From: Marinifilum caeruleilacunae
Lineage (GTDB): Bacteria > Bacteroidota > Bacteroidia > Bacteroidales > Marinifilaceae
Length of the DNA: 64,000 bases
Assembly (NCBI RefSeq): GCF_013141825.1
Contig: NZ_RZNH01000013.1
Span: 48,106 to 112,105 of the forward strand
Reading direction: 5' to 3'
Each line of letters opens with the position of its first letter. The first letter of the stretch is position 1. This document shows positions 45,908-57,871 of the stretch, one piece after another. The translations under genes were made by a program, and so were the position numbers. The notes below the pieces were generated by a model that was not told the DNA's origin, searched no databases, and saw nothing but the letters and a program-made list of their open reading frames with translations.

Positions 45908-47164
45908 ATGAACATATTTAAATTTGGTGGCGCTTCGGTGAACAGTGCCGAAGGGGTCAAAAATTTTGTAAAGATTGTTCAATCTTATAAGGATGAAACC
46001 ATAATTGTGCTTTCTGCAATGGGCAAAACAACCAATGCACTGGAAGAGATTACGGATCAGTTTTGTGCTAAATCCGATTTGGTGGAAACTAAATTTCAAG
46101 AGGTAAAATCCTTTCACTTAAATATCATAAACGAACTTTTTACCAATAAAGAAGATGCAGTTTATGAAAAGGTAAATCGATTATTCGATCAGTTGCATGC
46201 CTATTTGCAAAGAGAGCCAACTTTAGATTACGATTTTGATTATGATCAGATTGTTTGCTTTGGGGAATTGGTGTCTACAACAATTGTTTCAGAATATCTG
46301 CGCTTAAGCGGATCTCCAAATAAATGGATCGATATCAGAACCTGTTTAAAAACAGATAATACTTATCGTGAAGGAAAAGTGGATTGGGAACTCTCACAAA
46401 AACTGGTACCACAAGCCTTTAGTTTCGACAGTACATTTGTATATGTCACCCAAGGATTTTTGGGAGGTACAACAACCAATCAATCTACCACTTTAGGGCG
46501 TGAAGGATCGGATTATACCGCTGCAATTTTATCTTATATTCTCGATGTAGATAAATTAAGCATTTGGAAAGATGTTCCTGGAATTATGAATGCTGATCCG
46601 AAATGGTTGGAAGACGCCGAGAAATTGGATCGGATTTCTTATCAGGAAGCCATTGAGCTTGCATTTTACGGTGCAAAGGTGATTCACCCAAAAACCATTC
46701 AACCAATTAAACGAAAGAAGATTCCTTTGCAGGTAAGATCATTTATTGACTATAGCGAATCAGGCACTTTGATCAGTACAGCTTCAAAACAGATGGAGAA
46801 GCAGTTGCCGGTTTATATTCGAAAACAAAACCAGGTGTTGATCTCCATTCGTCCAAGCGATTTTTCATTCATTCTGGAGGAAAATTTAAGTTCGCTATTT
46901 GCCCTTTTTGCAAAGCATCGCATGAAGGTAAATTTAACCCAAAATTCAGCAATTAGTTTTTCGGTTTGTGTGGATAAATCGGAAAGAAGATTGAAGAATT
47001 TACTGGATGAAATTTCCCAGGATTTCGAAGTAAAATACAATGATGATGTGGAGTTGATTACAATTCGTCATCATGATGATGATGCGGTTGAGCGCATGAC
47101 TGCAGGCAGAGATATTTTATTGGAACAACGAAGCAGAGATACAGCGCAATTTGTGATTATTTGA
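45908..47164 (+). CDS. lysC: Monofunctional aspartate kinase, stand-alone copy
   Basis: 418 residues from the ATG at 45908 (MNIFKFGGASVNSAEGV); the frame is open 16 codons upstream but that part is not family-like. Phosphorylates aspartate, the first step to lysine, threonine and methionine. Kinase domain motifs: KFGGASV, DFDYDQIVCFGELVS, LGREGSDYTAAIL, WKDVPGIMNADPKW and YGAKVIHPKTI. An ACT-type regulatory region follows (about 305-418), so feedback inhibition is likely. It has its own terminator and lies outside the SAM-riboswitch operon, which carries a second aspartate kinase. This copy may supply the lysine/threonine branch. Confidence 0.92.
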   Translation: MNIFKFGGASVNSAEGVKNFVKIVQSYKDETIIVLSAMGKTTNALEEITDQFCAKSDLVETKFQEVKSFHLNIINELFTNKEDAVYEKVNRLFDQLHAYLQREPTLDYDFDYDQIVCFGELVSTTIVSEYLRLSGSPNKWIDIRTCLKTDNTYREGKVDWELSQKLVPQAFSFDSTFVYVTQGFLGGTTTNQSTTLGREGSDYTAAILSYILDVDKLSIWKDVPGIMNADPKWLEDAEKLDRISYQEAIELAFYGAKVIHPKTIQPIKRKKIPLQVRSFIDYSESGTLISTASKQMEKQLPVYIRKQNQVLISIRPSDFSFILEENLSSLFALFAKHRMKVNLTQNSAISFSVCVDKSERRLKNLLDEISQDFEVKYNDDVELITIRHHDDDAVERMTAGRDILLEQRSRDTAQFVII

Positions 47165-47200
47165 GATTCATTTTTGTCAAAGCGTGCATAAAATAATTTG

Positions 47201-47238
47201 AAAAAACACAAAGTCAAAAAACTGGCTTTGTGTTTTTT
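47201..47238 (+). terminator. Intrinsic terminator of the first aspartate kinase
   Basis: A 13-bp perfect stem (47201-47213 with 47226-47238) whose 3' arm ends in TTTTTT. Located 37 bases past the stop; it isolates this gene from the methionine operon. Confidence 0.85.
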
Positions 47239-47411
47239 GTTTTTCATTATAAGGTTCTCATTTTTTCATGATAAACCAGTTGTACGAATCACTTTTGTAA
47301 GATTCCGATTTATTTTTTCAAAAAAAAATATGCTCCAAAATCACTTTTGTATATATAAGGTATAGTTTGCACATTATCAACGAATAAAATTTAAGACTGC
47401 TGCATCTTTTA

Positions 47412-47442
47412 TTTGGAGATTAAAAAATCATGCCTATATTTG
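47412..47442 (+). promoter_or_regulatory. Promoter of the methionine operon
   Basis: TTTG (47412-47415), exactly 19 nt, TATATTTG (47435-47442). Both boxes match the Bacteroidota -33/-7 consensus perfectly. Transcription should start near 47448, about 33 nt before the SAM riboswitch. Confidence 0.8.
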
Positions 47443-47480
47443 TTGCAGATATTTAAGGTAATACTCGCAGGAGGATATCA

Positions 47481-47596
47481 TTAATTTATACAGAAGAAGT
47501 GAGAGAACAGGCTCGATGACCTTCTGACAACCCCGGCAAAACCAAAAGCTGAAAGGTGTCAAATCCTGACCATTTAATTTGGTGAATATAAATTAA
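47481..47596 (+). promoter_or_regulatory. SAM-I (S-box) riboswitch
   Basis: All parts of the aptamer can be placed. P1: 47481-47490 with 47587-47596 (10 perfect pairs). P2: 47492-47496 with 47521-47525, enclosing the conserved GAGAGAACAGGCTCGATGAC kink-turn and pseudoknot region. P3: GAC-a-ACC (47526-47532) with GGTGTC (47555-47560), followed by the conserved AAATCC. P4: 47569-47572 with 47580-47583. It binds S-adenosylmethionine and turns off methionine synthesis genes when SAM is plentiful, which fits the six met-pathway genes downstream. No U-tract terminator follows, so SAM probably acts on translation of the leader ORF that starts 7 bases after P1. Confidence 0.92.
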
Positions 47597-47602
47597 AAGA
47601 TC

Positions 47603-47722
47603 ATGAAGAAGACAGAAATTCACAATTTAAAGCAGGCTCAACCAGAGCAAAACATTCAGTTGCAATCTTTGGCATCTATTACCACTATGATGCGAATGCA
47701 GCGAATGATGCGTATGCTGTAA
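47603..47722 (+). CDS. Methionine-rich leader peptide (39 residues)
   Basis: An ATG 6 bases after the SAM aptamer opens a 39-codon ORF. The first 28 residues contain no Met after the initiator. The last 11 read M-M-R-M-Q-R-M-M-R-M-L, six Met codons (ATG) plus three Arg codons before the TAA. Such clustering just before a stop is the hallmark of attenuation leader peptides that sense the matching charged tRNA. The position between a SAM riboswitch and metY makes a Met-tRNA sensor likely. A hairpin overlaps the last Met codons and the stop. It is too short for default ORF callers. Alternative: a ribosome-arrest or functional Met-rich micropeptide. Confidence 0.7.
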   Translation: MKKTEIHNLKQAQPEQNIQLQSLASITTMMRMQRMMRML

Positions 47723-49376
<1,654 letters not shown>

Positions 49377-49389
49377 TTCTTATAGCAAT

Positions 49390-49428
49390 CCCACACGGAA
49401 TTGAATTTTTGTGGAAGTTCTGTGTGGG
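49390..49428 (+). promoter_or_regulatory. Intercistronic hairpin between metY and metX
   Basis: An 11-bp stem (49390-49400 with 49418-49428, one G-T pair) with a 17-nt loop. No T run follows, so it is more likely a processing or stability element than a terminator. Confidence 0.55.
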
Positions 49429-49499
49429 AAACTCTAACTATCCTTAATACAAGGGATTGAATTATCAAATCAAAAAGCAATAATCAAAATTTTTAACCA

Positions 49500-50534
49500 G
49501 TGAATCCAAATTGTTACATCCATAAAGAAGGTCTTCAGCTTGAATCGGGCGAACGTCTGCAAGAGTTGACTATCGCTTATCACACCTATGGGGAGTACGA
49601 TCCATCGCGCAATAATGTGATTTGGGTTTGTCATGCTCTCACTGCCAATTCTGATGTTTTCGATTGGTGGGCAGGACTTTTTGGAGAGAAGGACTTTTTT
49701 AATCCTAAGGATTATTTTATCGTTTGTGCCAATTTTCTTGGCTCGTGTTACGGTACCACAGGACCTCTTTCCCAAAATCCGGAAAACGGACAAGCTTATT
49801 ACCACGATTTTCCGCAATTGACAGTACGCGACTTGGTGGCAGCACACGAAATTTTAAGAAAACATTTAAATATTCATCGCATTCATATGATGATTGGTAG
49901 CTCACTGGGAGGCATGCAAGCCTTGGAGTGGGCTTACTTGTTGAATGGAAAGTTGGATCATTTGGTGGTGTTGGCTTCCAATGCCAAGCATTCACCCTGG
50001 GGAATTGCATTCAACGAATCGCAAAGAATGTCGATCGAGGTTGATCCAAGCTGGAAAGAATCGAATGATGAAGCAGGTTTGGAAGGTATGATAGTGGCAA
50101 GGTCTATCGCGCTTTTAAGCTATAGGACCTATGCAACTTACGACCATTCGCAGCAAGAGAATGAAAAAGACAAGGTGGATGATTATCGCGCAAGCTCTTA
50201 TCAAAGATACCAGGGGGAAAAATTAGCCCGACGATTTAATGCCTATTCATACTGGCACTTGTCAAAAATCATGGACAGTCACGATATGGGTAGAAAGAGG
50301 GGAGGATTAATTTCTGCTCTGAATGAAATTAAATCAAGAACACTTGTTATTGGAGTGGATTCAGATCAGATTTTCCCAATAAACGAACAAAAATTCATAG
50401 CGGATCATATTCCGCAAGCTCAATATCTGGAAATTCATTCGCTTTATGGACACGATGGATTTCTCCTAGAACAAGAACAATTAACTAAAGTACTACAATC
50501 ATTTTTAATCGAAAACAAAATCAATGAGCAATAA
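49500..50534 (+). CDS. metX: Homoserine O-acetyltransferase MetX
   Basis: 344 residues from a GTG at 49500. Alpha/beta hydrolase that acetylates homoserine with acetyl-CoA, giving the substrate of MetY. Nucleophile elbow GSSLGGMQALEWAY (Ser about 140), LTANSDVFDWWAGLFG, NFLGSCYGTTGP, and the late acid and histidine in GVDSDQIFP and YGHDGFLLE complete a Ser-Asp-His triad. The N-terminal reading (NPNCYIHKEGLQLESGERL) matches the family, which supports the GTG start. It overlaps hom by 11 bases. The short loop between the lid helices is the usual MetX form; acetyl versus succinyl specificity was not tested. Confidence 0.93.
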   Translation: MNPNCYIHKEGLQLESGERLQELTIAYHTYGEYDPSRNNVIWVCHALTANSDVFDWWAGLFGEKDFFNPKDYFIVCANFLGSCYGTTGPLSQNPENGQAYYHDFPQLTVRDLVAAHEILRKHLNIHRIHMMIGSSLGGMQALEWAYLLNGKLDHLVVLASNAKHSPWGIAFNESQRMSIEVDPSWKESNDEAGLEGMIVARSIALLSYRTYATYDHSQQENEKDKVDDYRASSYQRYQGEKLARRFNAYSYWHLSKIMDSHDMGRKRGGLISALNEIKSRTLVIGVDSDQIFPINEQKFIADHIPQAQYLEIHSLYGHDGFLLEQEQLTKVLQSFLIENKINEQ

Positions 50535-51714
50535 ACTTAAAATAGGTGTATTCGGATACGGAGTTGTTGGTTCCGGATTGGCCCACGTTCTGAAAAATAG
50601 CAAAGGCTTGGATGCCTCTATTGTAAAGGTATGTGTAAGAGATGGTGAAAAGGAGAGAGAGTTAGATTCAGCAGTTTTAACCACAAAGCCTGATGATATT
50701 TTAAGCGATCCTGAAATTAATGTTGTTGCTGAATTGATTGATGATGCAGATGCAGCTTACCAGATTGTAAAAACTGCACTTCAAAATGGGAAACATGTGG
50801 TTTCGGCCAATAAAAAAATGTTGGCCTACCATATCGAGGAGCTCATTCAATTGCAATGGCAGCACAAAGTGTCATTTGTATATGAAGCTTCGGCTTGTGG
50901 AAGTATTCCAATCATCAGAAATTTGGAAGAATACTACGATAATGACTTGTTACAATCGGTGAGCGGTATATTGAATGGTTCGTCGAATTACATTCTTACC
51001 AAGATTTTTAACGACAATTTAGATTACGATGTAGCCTTAAAACAGGCGCAGGATCTAGGATTTGCAGAGAGCGACCCGACATCTGATGTTGATGGTTTCG
51101 ACACATTGTACAAGTTGATTATTCTTACGGTTCACGGATTCGGATTATTTGTCCATCCCGACCAGGTATTCAACTTTGGGATTTCAAATCTATCGCCGAA
51201 AGATATCGAGCTGGCATCGCAAAAAGGATATAAAATCAGATTGCTTGGAAAAGTGACAAAGGTAAATGGAAATCATGTGAACCTTTTGGTTGCGCCAAAA
51301 TTTGTGAAGCCCGAAGAGCACGCTTTTACTGTCGAAAGTCATTACAATGGTGTACTGATACAGGGAAATTTCTACGATAACCAGTTCATGTATGGAAAAG
51401 GAGCGGGAGCTCACCCAACGGGTTCTGCCGTATTGTCGGATATCACAGCATTGGCCTACGATTACAAGTATGAGTACAAAAAATTGAAATACTATGGTGG
51501 TTTGCAATACACCAACGATATGGAGGTGGAAGTTTACCTGAGATACACAAATAAAGACGATTTGGCTCTCTTTAATTTTTCAGATATCAAGGAATCTCTA
51601 ACAGGGAAAGATTTCAATTATGTAATTGGGACATTGAACCTTTCGGATTTGATAAAAATTCGCCAGCAAATTCAAGGAAGAGATGTTTTCCTTGCCTACC
51701 TGGGAGATGAATAA
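50524..51714 (+). CDS. hom: Homoserine dehydrogenase
   Basis: 396 residues. NAD(P)H-dependent reduction of aspartate semialdehyde to homoserine. Rossmann start KIGVFGYGVVGSGLAHVL, SANKKMLAYH (catalytic Lys region), EASACGSIPIIRNLEEYY, GILNGSSNYILTKI and ESDPTSDVDGFD, in which the acidic and lysine (LYKLIIL) residues of the active site lie. There is no C-terminal ACT domain of the threonine-inhibited type; the last 60 residues are short and unlike ACT. Together with the riboswitch this suggests control by SAM rather than by threonine. Overlaps metX by 11 bases, 36 bases before lysC. Confidence 0.92.
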   Translation: MSNKLKIGVFGYGVVGSGLAHVLKNSKGLDASIVKVCVRDGEKERELDSAVLTTKPDDILSDPEINVVAELIDDADAAYQIVKTALQNGKHVVSANKKMLAYHIEELIQLQWQHKVSFVYEASACGSIPIIRNLEEYYDNDLLQSVSGILNGSSNYILTKIFNDNLDYDVALKQAQDLGFAESDPTSDVDGFDTLYKLIILTVHGFGLFVHPDQVFNFGISNLSPKDIELASQKGYKIRLLGKVTKVNGNHVNLLVAPKFVKPEEHAFTVESHYNGVLIQGNFYDNQFMYGKGAGAHPTGSAVLSDITALAYDYKYEYKKLKYYGGLQYTNDMEVEVYLRYTNKDDLALFNFSDIKESLTGKDFNYVIGTLNLSDLIKIRQQIQGRDVFLAYLGDE

Positions 51715-51750
51715 TTTGTTGGAAAATCACAACTAAGATCAAAAAGAAAA

Positions 51751-53010
51751 ATGATAATATACAAATTCGGTGGCGTATCGGTGAAAGATGCGGCTGCCAT
51801 ACGAAACATCTGCCAGATTATAGCTAAGGTGAAGCGACCCCTTACTGTGGTAATTTCAGCAATAGGTTCAACCACAAACCTGCTGGAAGAACTGGTAGAT
51901 GCATATTTTTCGGGAAAGGATAGCTTATGGAATCACTTCGAGACACTGAAACGAAACCACATTTCAGTGCTCAACGATTTATTCGAAGAAGTGCCTGAGC
52001 ATGTTGCCTCGGAAGTAAACGCTCTTTTCGTCGAGCTGGAAACCAAAATTTCAAAACCATCATCTGATCAGTTCAACTTCGAATACGATCAGGTGATTGG
52101 TTTTGGCGAGTTGCTTTCAACCACAATGATTTCGGCATATCTAAATCAAACAGGTCAGAAAAATCAATGGATTGATATCAGAACCTGCCTTGATTCGGAT
52201 GACAATTATGTAGATGCCAACATCAACTGGGAAACGTCGAAAGAGAAAGTGAATGCAAAATTTGTTGATGATTCGCAGGCTTTGTATATCACCCAAGGAT
52301 TTATTGCCCGCGACGATAAAGGTTTTACAACTTCGCTGGGACGAGAAGGATCGGATTATACTGCGGCCATTTTGGCTCATTTGCTTGGCGCTGATAAAAT
52401 GATCATTTGGAAAGATGTGCTGGGCATCTTAAATGCCGATCCCGATTATTTCGAAACCACAACCAAACTGGATTTGATTCCCTATCACGAAGCCATCGAG
52501 CTATCGTATTATGGGGCAAGGGTAATTCATCCAAAAACCATAAAGCCCTTGCAGGCAAAACAGATTCCTCTTTGGGTAAAATCTTTTATCGATCCGGCCC
52601 AAAAAGGAACATTAATTACAAAGGGAGAACAACCGCAACCTATGTTGCCAAACTATATTGTGAAGAAAAAACAGGTGATGGTGAATTTGAAACCCTTAAA
52701 TTTTTCATTTATAGGTGAAAAAGATCTGGTTTTTATCTTTTCACTCGTGACAAAGTTTAGAATTAAGCTTAATTTTACTCAAAACACCGCTGTTAGTTTT
52801 GCATTTTGTGCCAACAGTTCGGCCCGAAATATCAAGGAACTAATTGATGAGCTGAGTAAAAAATATGAAGTAGACCTGAGCGATGATCTGGAATTGATTA
52901 CAGTTCGACACTATACGCCAGCTACCATTGAAGAAATTCAAAACAAACATCATGTGCTGGTGGAACAGAAGAATACCAATACTGCAATCTACCTGACCGT
53001 GGCAAATTAA
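51751..53010 (+). CDS. lysC: Monofunctional aspartate kinase, methionine-operon copy
   Basis: 419 residues, similar throughout to the stand-alone copy at 45908 (shared WIDIRTCL, LGREGSDYTAAIL, WKDV-G-I-NADP, YGA-VIHPKTI). Motif KFGGVSVKDAA replaces the other copy's KFGGASVNSAE. The ACT-like C-terminus (about 300-419) is present but diverged (VMVNLKPLNFSFIG). Placement in the SAM-controlled operon means that supply of aspartyl phosphate for methionine can be tuned apart from the lysine/threonine route. The pair arose by duplication and both look catalytically complete. Confidence 0.92.
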   Translation: MIIYKFGGVSVKDAAAIRNICQIIAKVKRPLTVVISAIGSTTNLLEELVDAYFSGKDSLWNHFETLKRNHISVLNDLFEEVPEHVASEVNALFVELETKISKPSSDQFNFEYDQVIGFGELLSTTMISAYLNQTGQKNQWIDIRTCLDSDDNYVDANINWETSKEKVNAKFVDDSQALYITQGFIARDDKGFTTSLGREGSDYTAAILAHLLGADKMIIWKDVLGILNADPDYFETTTKLDLIPYHEAIELSYYGARVIHPKTIKPLQAKQIPLWVKSFIDPAQKGTLITKGEQPQPMLPNYIVKKKQVMVNLKPLNFSFIGEKDLVFIFSLVTKFRIKLNFTQNTAVSFAFCANSSARNIKELIDELSKKYEVDLSDDLELITVRHYTPATIEEIQNKHHVLVEQKNTNTAIYLTVAN

Positions 53011-53057
53011 TTTGCCGATTGATAAAATAAAAAGAATAGCCAATAGCTGAATAGAAT

Positions 53058-56000
53058 ATGGAGCAAAAGTTTACAATTAAAGAAGCATTACAAAATCAGA
53101 TTTTGGTTCTCGATGGAGCTATGGGAACCATGATTCAATCGCACGGATTGGGCGAATCGGATTTTAGAGGCAAACGTTTTGCCAATATTTCCGCCGATCA
53201 GAAAGGGCACAACGATTTGTTAACGCTTACCCAGCCTGATATTATAAAGAACATTCACCTGGAATTTTTAAAAGCAGGTGCACATATCATCGAAACCAAT
53301 ACTTTTAATGCAAATGCAATTTCATTGATTGATTATCAATTGGAAGAACTTGCTTATGAGTTGAATGTTGAAGCGGTGAAAAATGCTCGCAGAGCTATTG
53401 ATGAAATACAAAAAACCGATCCTCATACCCCAAGATGGATTGCCGGAGCCATTGGTCCAACCAATAAAACAACATCGATGTCGCCTAAAGTGGAAGACCC
53501 AGGTTTCAGAGATGTGAGTTTCGACGATTTGGTAGAAATTTATTCCGAACAGGTGAGAGGTTTGCTGGATGGTGGAGTGGATGCATTACTGATTGAGACA
53601 ATTTTCGATACCCTAAATGCAAAGGCAGCTGTTTATGCGGCCGATCAGCTTTTGGAAGAGAGAGGTTTGGATTTGCCAATCATGATTTCGGGGACCATTA
53701 CCGATAATAGTGGAAGAACTTTATCGGGTCAGACGCTGGAAGCCTTTGTAACATCGATGAAGTGCGACAGGTTGTTGAGTATTGGACTGAATTGTGCCTT
53801 TGGGGCAAAAGATTTGATTCCATTTATTCAACAGTTGGATACATTATTGCCGGCATACGTAAGTGTATATCCGAATGCAGGTTTACCAAACGAATTGGGC
53901 GAATACGATGAAACACCTGGCACAATGGTGGGTGACCTGAAGGAATTGCTCGATAACAAAAAGGTTAATATTGTAGGAGGATGTTGTGGAACAAGACCCG
54001 ATCATATTGCTGCAATAGCAAAGGCTGTAAAAGATGCTAAGCCAAGAGAAATACCTTTCGTAGAAAGCGAAACCCGCTTAAGCGGATTGGAGATGTTGCG
54101 AATCAATTCACTCAGCAACTTTGTAAATATTGGTGAGAGAACCAATGTTGCCGGGTCTCGAAAATTTGCAAGATTAATTCGCGAGGAAAAATACGAGGAA
54201 GCATTGTCAATTGCCCGATCGCAAGTTGAAAATGGTGCTCAAATTATCGATGTGAACATGGATGATGCCATGTTGGATGCCGAAAAAGAAATGGATGTAT
54301 TCCTGAAGCTTTTGGTTTCGGAACCAGAAATTTCCCGCGTTCCTGTTATGATCGACTCTTCGAAATGGTCTGTTTTGGAAGCTGGTTTAAAATGTGTGCA
54401 AGGAAAATCGGTGGTAAATTCCATATCATTGAAAGAGGGTGAAGAAGAATTTATTAAAACTGCTACCCAAATTAAGAGATATGGAGCCGCTGCAGTTGTA
54501 ATGGCTTTCGATGAAAAAGGTCAGGCCGATACTTACGAAAGAAGAATTGAAATTTGTGGAAGAGCCTATAAAATTTTAACAGAAAAAGTAGGTTTTCCAC
54601 CAGAAGACATCATCTTCGACCCAAATGTACTGGCAATCGCTACCGGAATAGAGGAACACAATAATTATGCGGTCGATTTTATTAAAACCGTAAAATGGAT
54701 CAAAGCAAATCTTCCGCATGCAAAAATTAGTGGGGGAATCAGTAATCTCTCTTTTTCGTTCCGTGGAAACAATGTTGTACGGGAAGCAATGCACTCGGTA
54801 TTCTTATACCATGCCATAAAAGAAGGATTGGATATGGGAATTGTAAATCCGGGAATGTTGCAGATTTATGATGAAATTGAGCCTGAACTCTTAGAAAAGG
54901 TAGAAGATGTAGTGCTGAACAGAAAGCCCGATGCTACCGAGATTTTAATAGAATTCGCTGAAGGATTGAAATCGGCTGGAACAAGCCAGGTGAAAACAGA
55001 TTTGTGGAGAGAAAAATCGGTGAATGAGAGGTTGTCGTACTCGCTGGTGAAAGGAATTACCGACTATATAGAAGAGGATGCAGAAGAAGCACGTCAGAAC
55101 TATCCGAAGGCATTGGAGGTAATCGAAAAACCATTAATGGATGGCATGAATGTAGTAGGAGAGCTGTTTGGAGATGGAAAAATGTTCCTTCCCCAGGTGG
55201 TGAAATCTGCAAGGGTGATGAAAAAAGCTGTTGCTTATCTTCAACCATTTATCGAAGAAGAAAAAGGCAATGCGGCCGATGCTAAAAATGCTGGAAAAAT
55301 ATTAATGGCAACCGTAAAAGGTGATGTTCACGATATCGGGAAAAATATTGTGGATGTAGTTTTGGGTTGTAATAATTTCGAGGTAATCGATTTGGGTGTA
55401 ATGGTTCCATGCTCAAAGGTTCTGGAAGTGGCCAAACAAGAAAAGGTTGATGCCATTGGTTTGAGCGGATTAATTACCCCATCGCTTGAAGAAATGTGCT
55501 TTGTTGCCGAAGAAATGCAACGAGAAGGATTCGATATTCCTTTGGTGGTGGGAGGAGCCACAACATCAGAATTGCATACAGCAGTGAAGATTGAACCCAA
55601 CTATAAGAATGGCGTGGTGCACGTGAGCGATGCTTCTCAGTCGGTAGGGATTTTCAAGAAACTTTGCGACAAAAGCAAGCGCAGCGAATATTTGGCGGGT
55701 GTGAAAGAGCAGTATCAGCAGGTAAGAGCGGATCATTCTAAGCAGAAATCGGCAGAATATTACTCTTTGGAGGAAGCCAGGGCAAATGCAGAAGCAATTG
55801 ATTGGGAAAAATCGCCAATTTACAAGCCAAAGAAAACAGGATTGCAGGTACAGAAAAATTTCTCCATCAAAGAAATCAGAAAATATATCGATTGGACCTT
55901 CTTTTTTGTGGCCTGGGAGTTGAAATGCATGTATCCTGAAATTATGGAAGATCCGGATTACAAGGATGAGGCCAAAAAACTTTTCGACGACGCCAATAAA

Positions 56001-56726
56001 ATGCTGGACAAGATCGAGAAAGAGAATCTTCTGGAAGCAAGTGCTGTGTATGGATTGTTCCCGGCAAATGCTGTGGGCGACGATATTGTGATCTATTCCG
56101 ATGAAGAGAGAAGTTCTGAGCTAAAGCGATTCACTCAAATTCGCCAGCAGGAAAAATTCTCGAAAGGATTAAGCAATTTGTGTTTGAGCGATTTTGTGGC
56201 TCCAATTGAGTCGGGTAGAATCGATTATGTAGGTGCATTTGTTGTGACAGCAGGTCTTGGAATTGAAGCAAGTTTGCAAAAATATACCGAGAATAACGAT
56301 GATTACAACAGTATCATGATAAAAATTTTGGCAGACAGATTGGCTGAAGCTTATACTGAATTGTTACACGAGCAAATCCGTAAAGAAGATTGGGCCTATG
56401 CCAATGGTGAAAACCTGAGCATTGAAGAAATGTTACGCGAAAAGTACCAGGGAATTCGTCCGGCTTTTGGTTATCCATCATTGCCCGAACATTCCGAAAA
56501 AAAGGTACTTTGGGATTTCTTGCAGGTTGAGGAAAGTATTGGAGCAACATTAACCGAAAATTATGCCATGTATCCGGCAGCTTCGGTAAGCGGATTGGTG
56601 CTATCACATCCCGATGCCATTTATTTTTCTATCGATAAAATCAAGGATGATCAGGTACAAGATTATGCCAAGCGAAAAGGAATATCGGAGAATGAAGCCA
56701 GTAAATTACTAACGGCTATTATATAG
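53058..56726 (+). CDS. metH: Cobalamin-dependent methionine synthase MetH
   Basis: 1222 residues, full length. Transfers a methyl group from 5-methyl-THF via cobalamin to homocysteine. Domains: homocysteine-binding (about 1-325, zinc cysteines in GLNCAFG and VGGCCGTRP), pterin-binding (about 340-620, with [11 protein letters not shown]), cobalamin cap (about 630-740), B12-binding (about 740-880, D756-V-H758-D-I-G with H758 as the lower axial ligand), and the SAM-binding reactivation domain (about 890-1220, [15 protein letters not shown]). The cell must have or import B12. Starts 47 bases after lysC. Confidence 0.97.
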   Translation: MEQKFTIKEALQNQILVLDGAMGTMIQSHGLGESDFRGKRFANISADQKGHNDLLTLTQPDIIKNIHLEFLKAGAHIIETNTFNANAISLIDYQLEELAYELNVEAVKNARRAIDEIQKTDPHTPRWIAGAIGPTNKTTSMSPKVEDPGFRDVSFDDLVEIYSEQVRGLLDGGVDALLIETIFDTLNAKAAVYAADQLLEERGLDLPIMISGTITDNSGRTLSGQTLEAFVTSMKCDRLLSIGLNCAFGAKDLIPFIQQLDTLLPAYVSVYPNAGLPNELGEYDETPGTMVGDLKELLDNKKVNIVGGCCGTRPDHIAAIAKAVKDAKPREIPFVESETRLSGLEMLRINSLSNFVNIGERTNVAGSRKFARLIREEKYEEALSIARSQVENGAQIIDVNMDDAMLDAEKEMDVFLKLLVSEPEISRVPVMIDSSKWSVLEAGLKCVQGKSVVNSISLKEGEEEFIKTATQIKRYGAAAVVMAFDEKGQADTYERRIEICGRAYKILTEKVGFPPEDIIFDPNVLAIATGIEEHNNYAVDFIKTVKWIKANLPHAKISGGISNLSFSFRGNNVVREAMHSVFLYHAIKEGLDMGIVNPGMLQIYDEIEPELLEKVEDVVLNRKPDATEILIEFAEGLKSAGTSQVKTDLWREKSVNERLSYSLVKGITDYIEEDAEEARQNYPKALEVIEKPLMDGMNVVGELFGDGKMFLPQVVKSARVMKKAVAYLQPFIEEEKGNAADAKNAGKILMATVKGDVHDIGKNIVDVVLGCNNFEVIDLGVMVPCSKVLEVAKQEKVDAIGLSGLITPSLEEMCFVAEEMQREGFDIPLVVGGATTSELHTAVKIEPNYKNGVVHVSDASQSVGIFKKLCDKSKRSEYLAGVKEQYQQVRADHSKQKSAEYYSLEEARANAEAIDWEKSPIYKPKKTGLQVQKNFSIKEIRKYIDWTFFFVAWELKCMYPEIMEDPDYKDEAKKLFDDANKMLDKIEKENLLEASAVYGLFPANAVGDDIVIYSDEERSSELKRFTQIRQQEKFSKGLSNLCLSDFVAPIESGRIDYVGAFVVTAGLGIEASLQKYTENNDDYNSIMIKILADRLAEAYTELLHEQIRKEDWAYANGENLSIEEMLREKYQGIRPAFGYPSLPEHSEKKVLWDFLQVEESIGATLTENYAMYPAASVSGLVLSHPDAIYFSIDKIKDDQVQDYAKRKGISENEASKLLTAII

Positions 56727-56792
56727 AAACATCAAATTAATAGAATACAATTTTTGAGATCTCCATTAGGATGTCTTATCTAAAATTAACCA

Positions 56793-57752
56793 ATGAAAGT
56801 AATCGAACATTTAAACCAGGCAATCGAGAATAAAACCACACATTTCTCTTTTGAACTTTTACCTCCTTTAAGGGGTAATAGTATATATAAGGTATTCAAC
56901 ACCATTGAAAAACTTCGCGATTTCGATCCGAAGTATATTAATATTACCGCTCACCGCGATGAGGTTGTCTTTGTAGAATCGCCCAATGGAGGATTCGAAA
57001 AAAAGATTACCCGTAAGCGTCCGGGAACGGTTGCTGTGGCGGCTGCCATTCAAAATAAATACAAACTTACAGTTGTTCCGCATGTAATCTGTAGCGGATT
57101 TACACCCGAAGAAACAGAAAATGCTCTTTTAGATTTAAATTTCCTGGGAATTCATGATCTCTTGTTGTTGAAAGGTGATTCCTCACCGCGCCACGATTTT
57201 ATTCCATCCGAAGGAGAACACAAATATGCCATCGACCTGATTGGACAGGTGAATGATATTAACAAAGGAACCTTTTTGGACGGAACCCATGTGGAGCCTT
57301 TTGAAACTCCCTTTTCCTTTGGAACTGCCGGATATCCTGAGAAACACGAAGAAGCTCCAAATATGGAGTCGGATTTGTACTGGCTAAAGAAAAAGGTGGA
57401 TGCAGGAGCAGATTATATCGTAACGCAAATGTTTTTCGACAACCAGAAATTCTTCGAATTCGAGAAAAAAGTTCGCGAAGCTGGCATTACAGTTCCTATT
57501 GTTCCTGGAATTAAACCAATTTCTGCTTTGTCTCAACTTAATGTGCTTCCGCAGATATTTAAAACAGAAATTCCCGAAGCCCTGGCAGCGGAAGTGCGTA
57601 AATGCAAAAGCAATGATGAGGTGAAACAAGTTGGAGTAGAGTGGGGAATAGAGCAAAGCAAAGAGCTGATTCAACACGGTGTACCGTCACTGCATTTCTA
57701 CACTCTTATGGCATCCAATTGTGTGAGAGATATTGCAAAGGCAATATATTAA
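56793..57752 (+). CDS. metF: Methylenetetrahydrofolate reductase MetF
   Basis: 319 residues. FAD-dependent reduction of 5,10-methylene-THF to 5-methyl-THF, the methyl donor for the MetH encoded directly upstream. TIM-barrel features: THFSFELLPPLRG (catalytic Glu), NITAHRDEV, TVVPHVICSGFTPEE, DLLLLKGDSS and KVDAGADYIVTQMFFDNQKF. C-terminal PSLHFYTLMAS is typical. Last gene of the operon, with a strong terminator 20 bases later. The 66-base gap after metH contains no promoter match that I can see. Confidence 0.95.
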   Translation: MKVIEHLNQAIENKTTHFSFELLPPLRGNSIYKVFNTIEKLRDFDPKYINITAHRDEVVFVESPNGGFEKKITRKRPGTVAVAAAIQNKYKLTVVPHVICSGFTPEETENALLDLNFLGIHDLLLLKGDSSPRHDFIPSEGEHKYAIDLIGQVNDINKGTFLDGTHVEPFETPFSFGTAGYPEKHEEAPNMESDLYWLKKKVDAGADYIVTQMFFDNQKFFEFEKKVREAGITVPIVPGIKPISALSQLNVLPQIFKTEIPEALAAEVRKCKSNDEVKQVGVEWGIEQSKELIQHGVPSLHFYTLMASNCVRDIAKAIY

Positions 57753-57772
57753 GGAAATTAACAAGGAGAACC

Positions 57773-57805
57773 AATCCCTTTTCAAAACTGAAGAGGGATT
57801 TTTTT
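57773..57805 (+). terminator. Intrinsic terminator of the methionine operon
   Basis: A 12-bp stem (57773-57784 with 57789-57800, one G-T pair), a 4-nt loop and a T run through 57805. It closes the transcript about 10.4 kb after the promoter. Confidence 0.9.
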
Positions 57806-57871
57806 ATGCAAAAACAGCAATAAATACAGGCCATTATCAGTTAAAAAATAGAATTGATAATTAATGAACAA

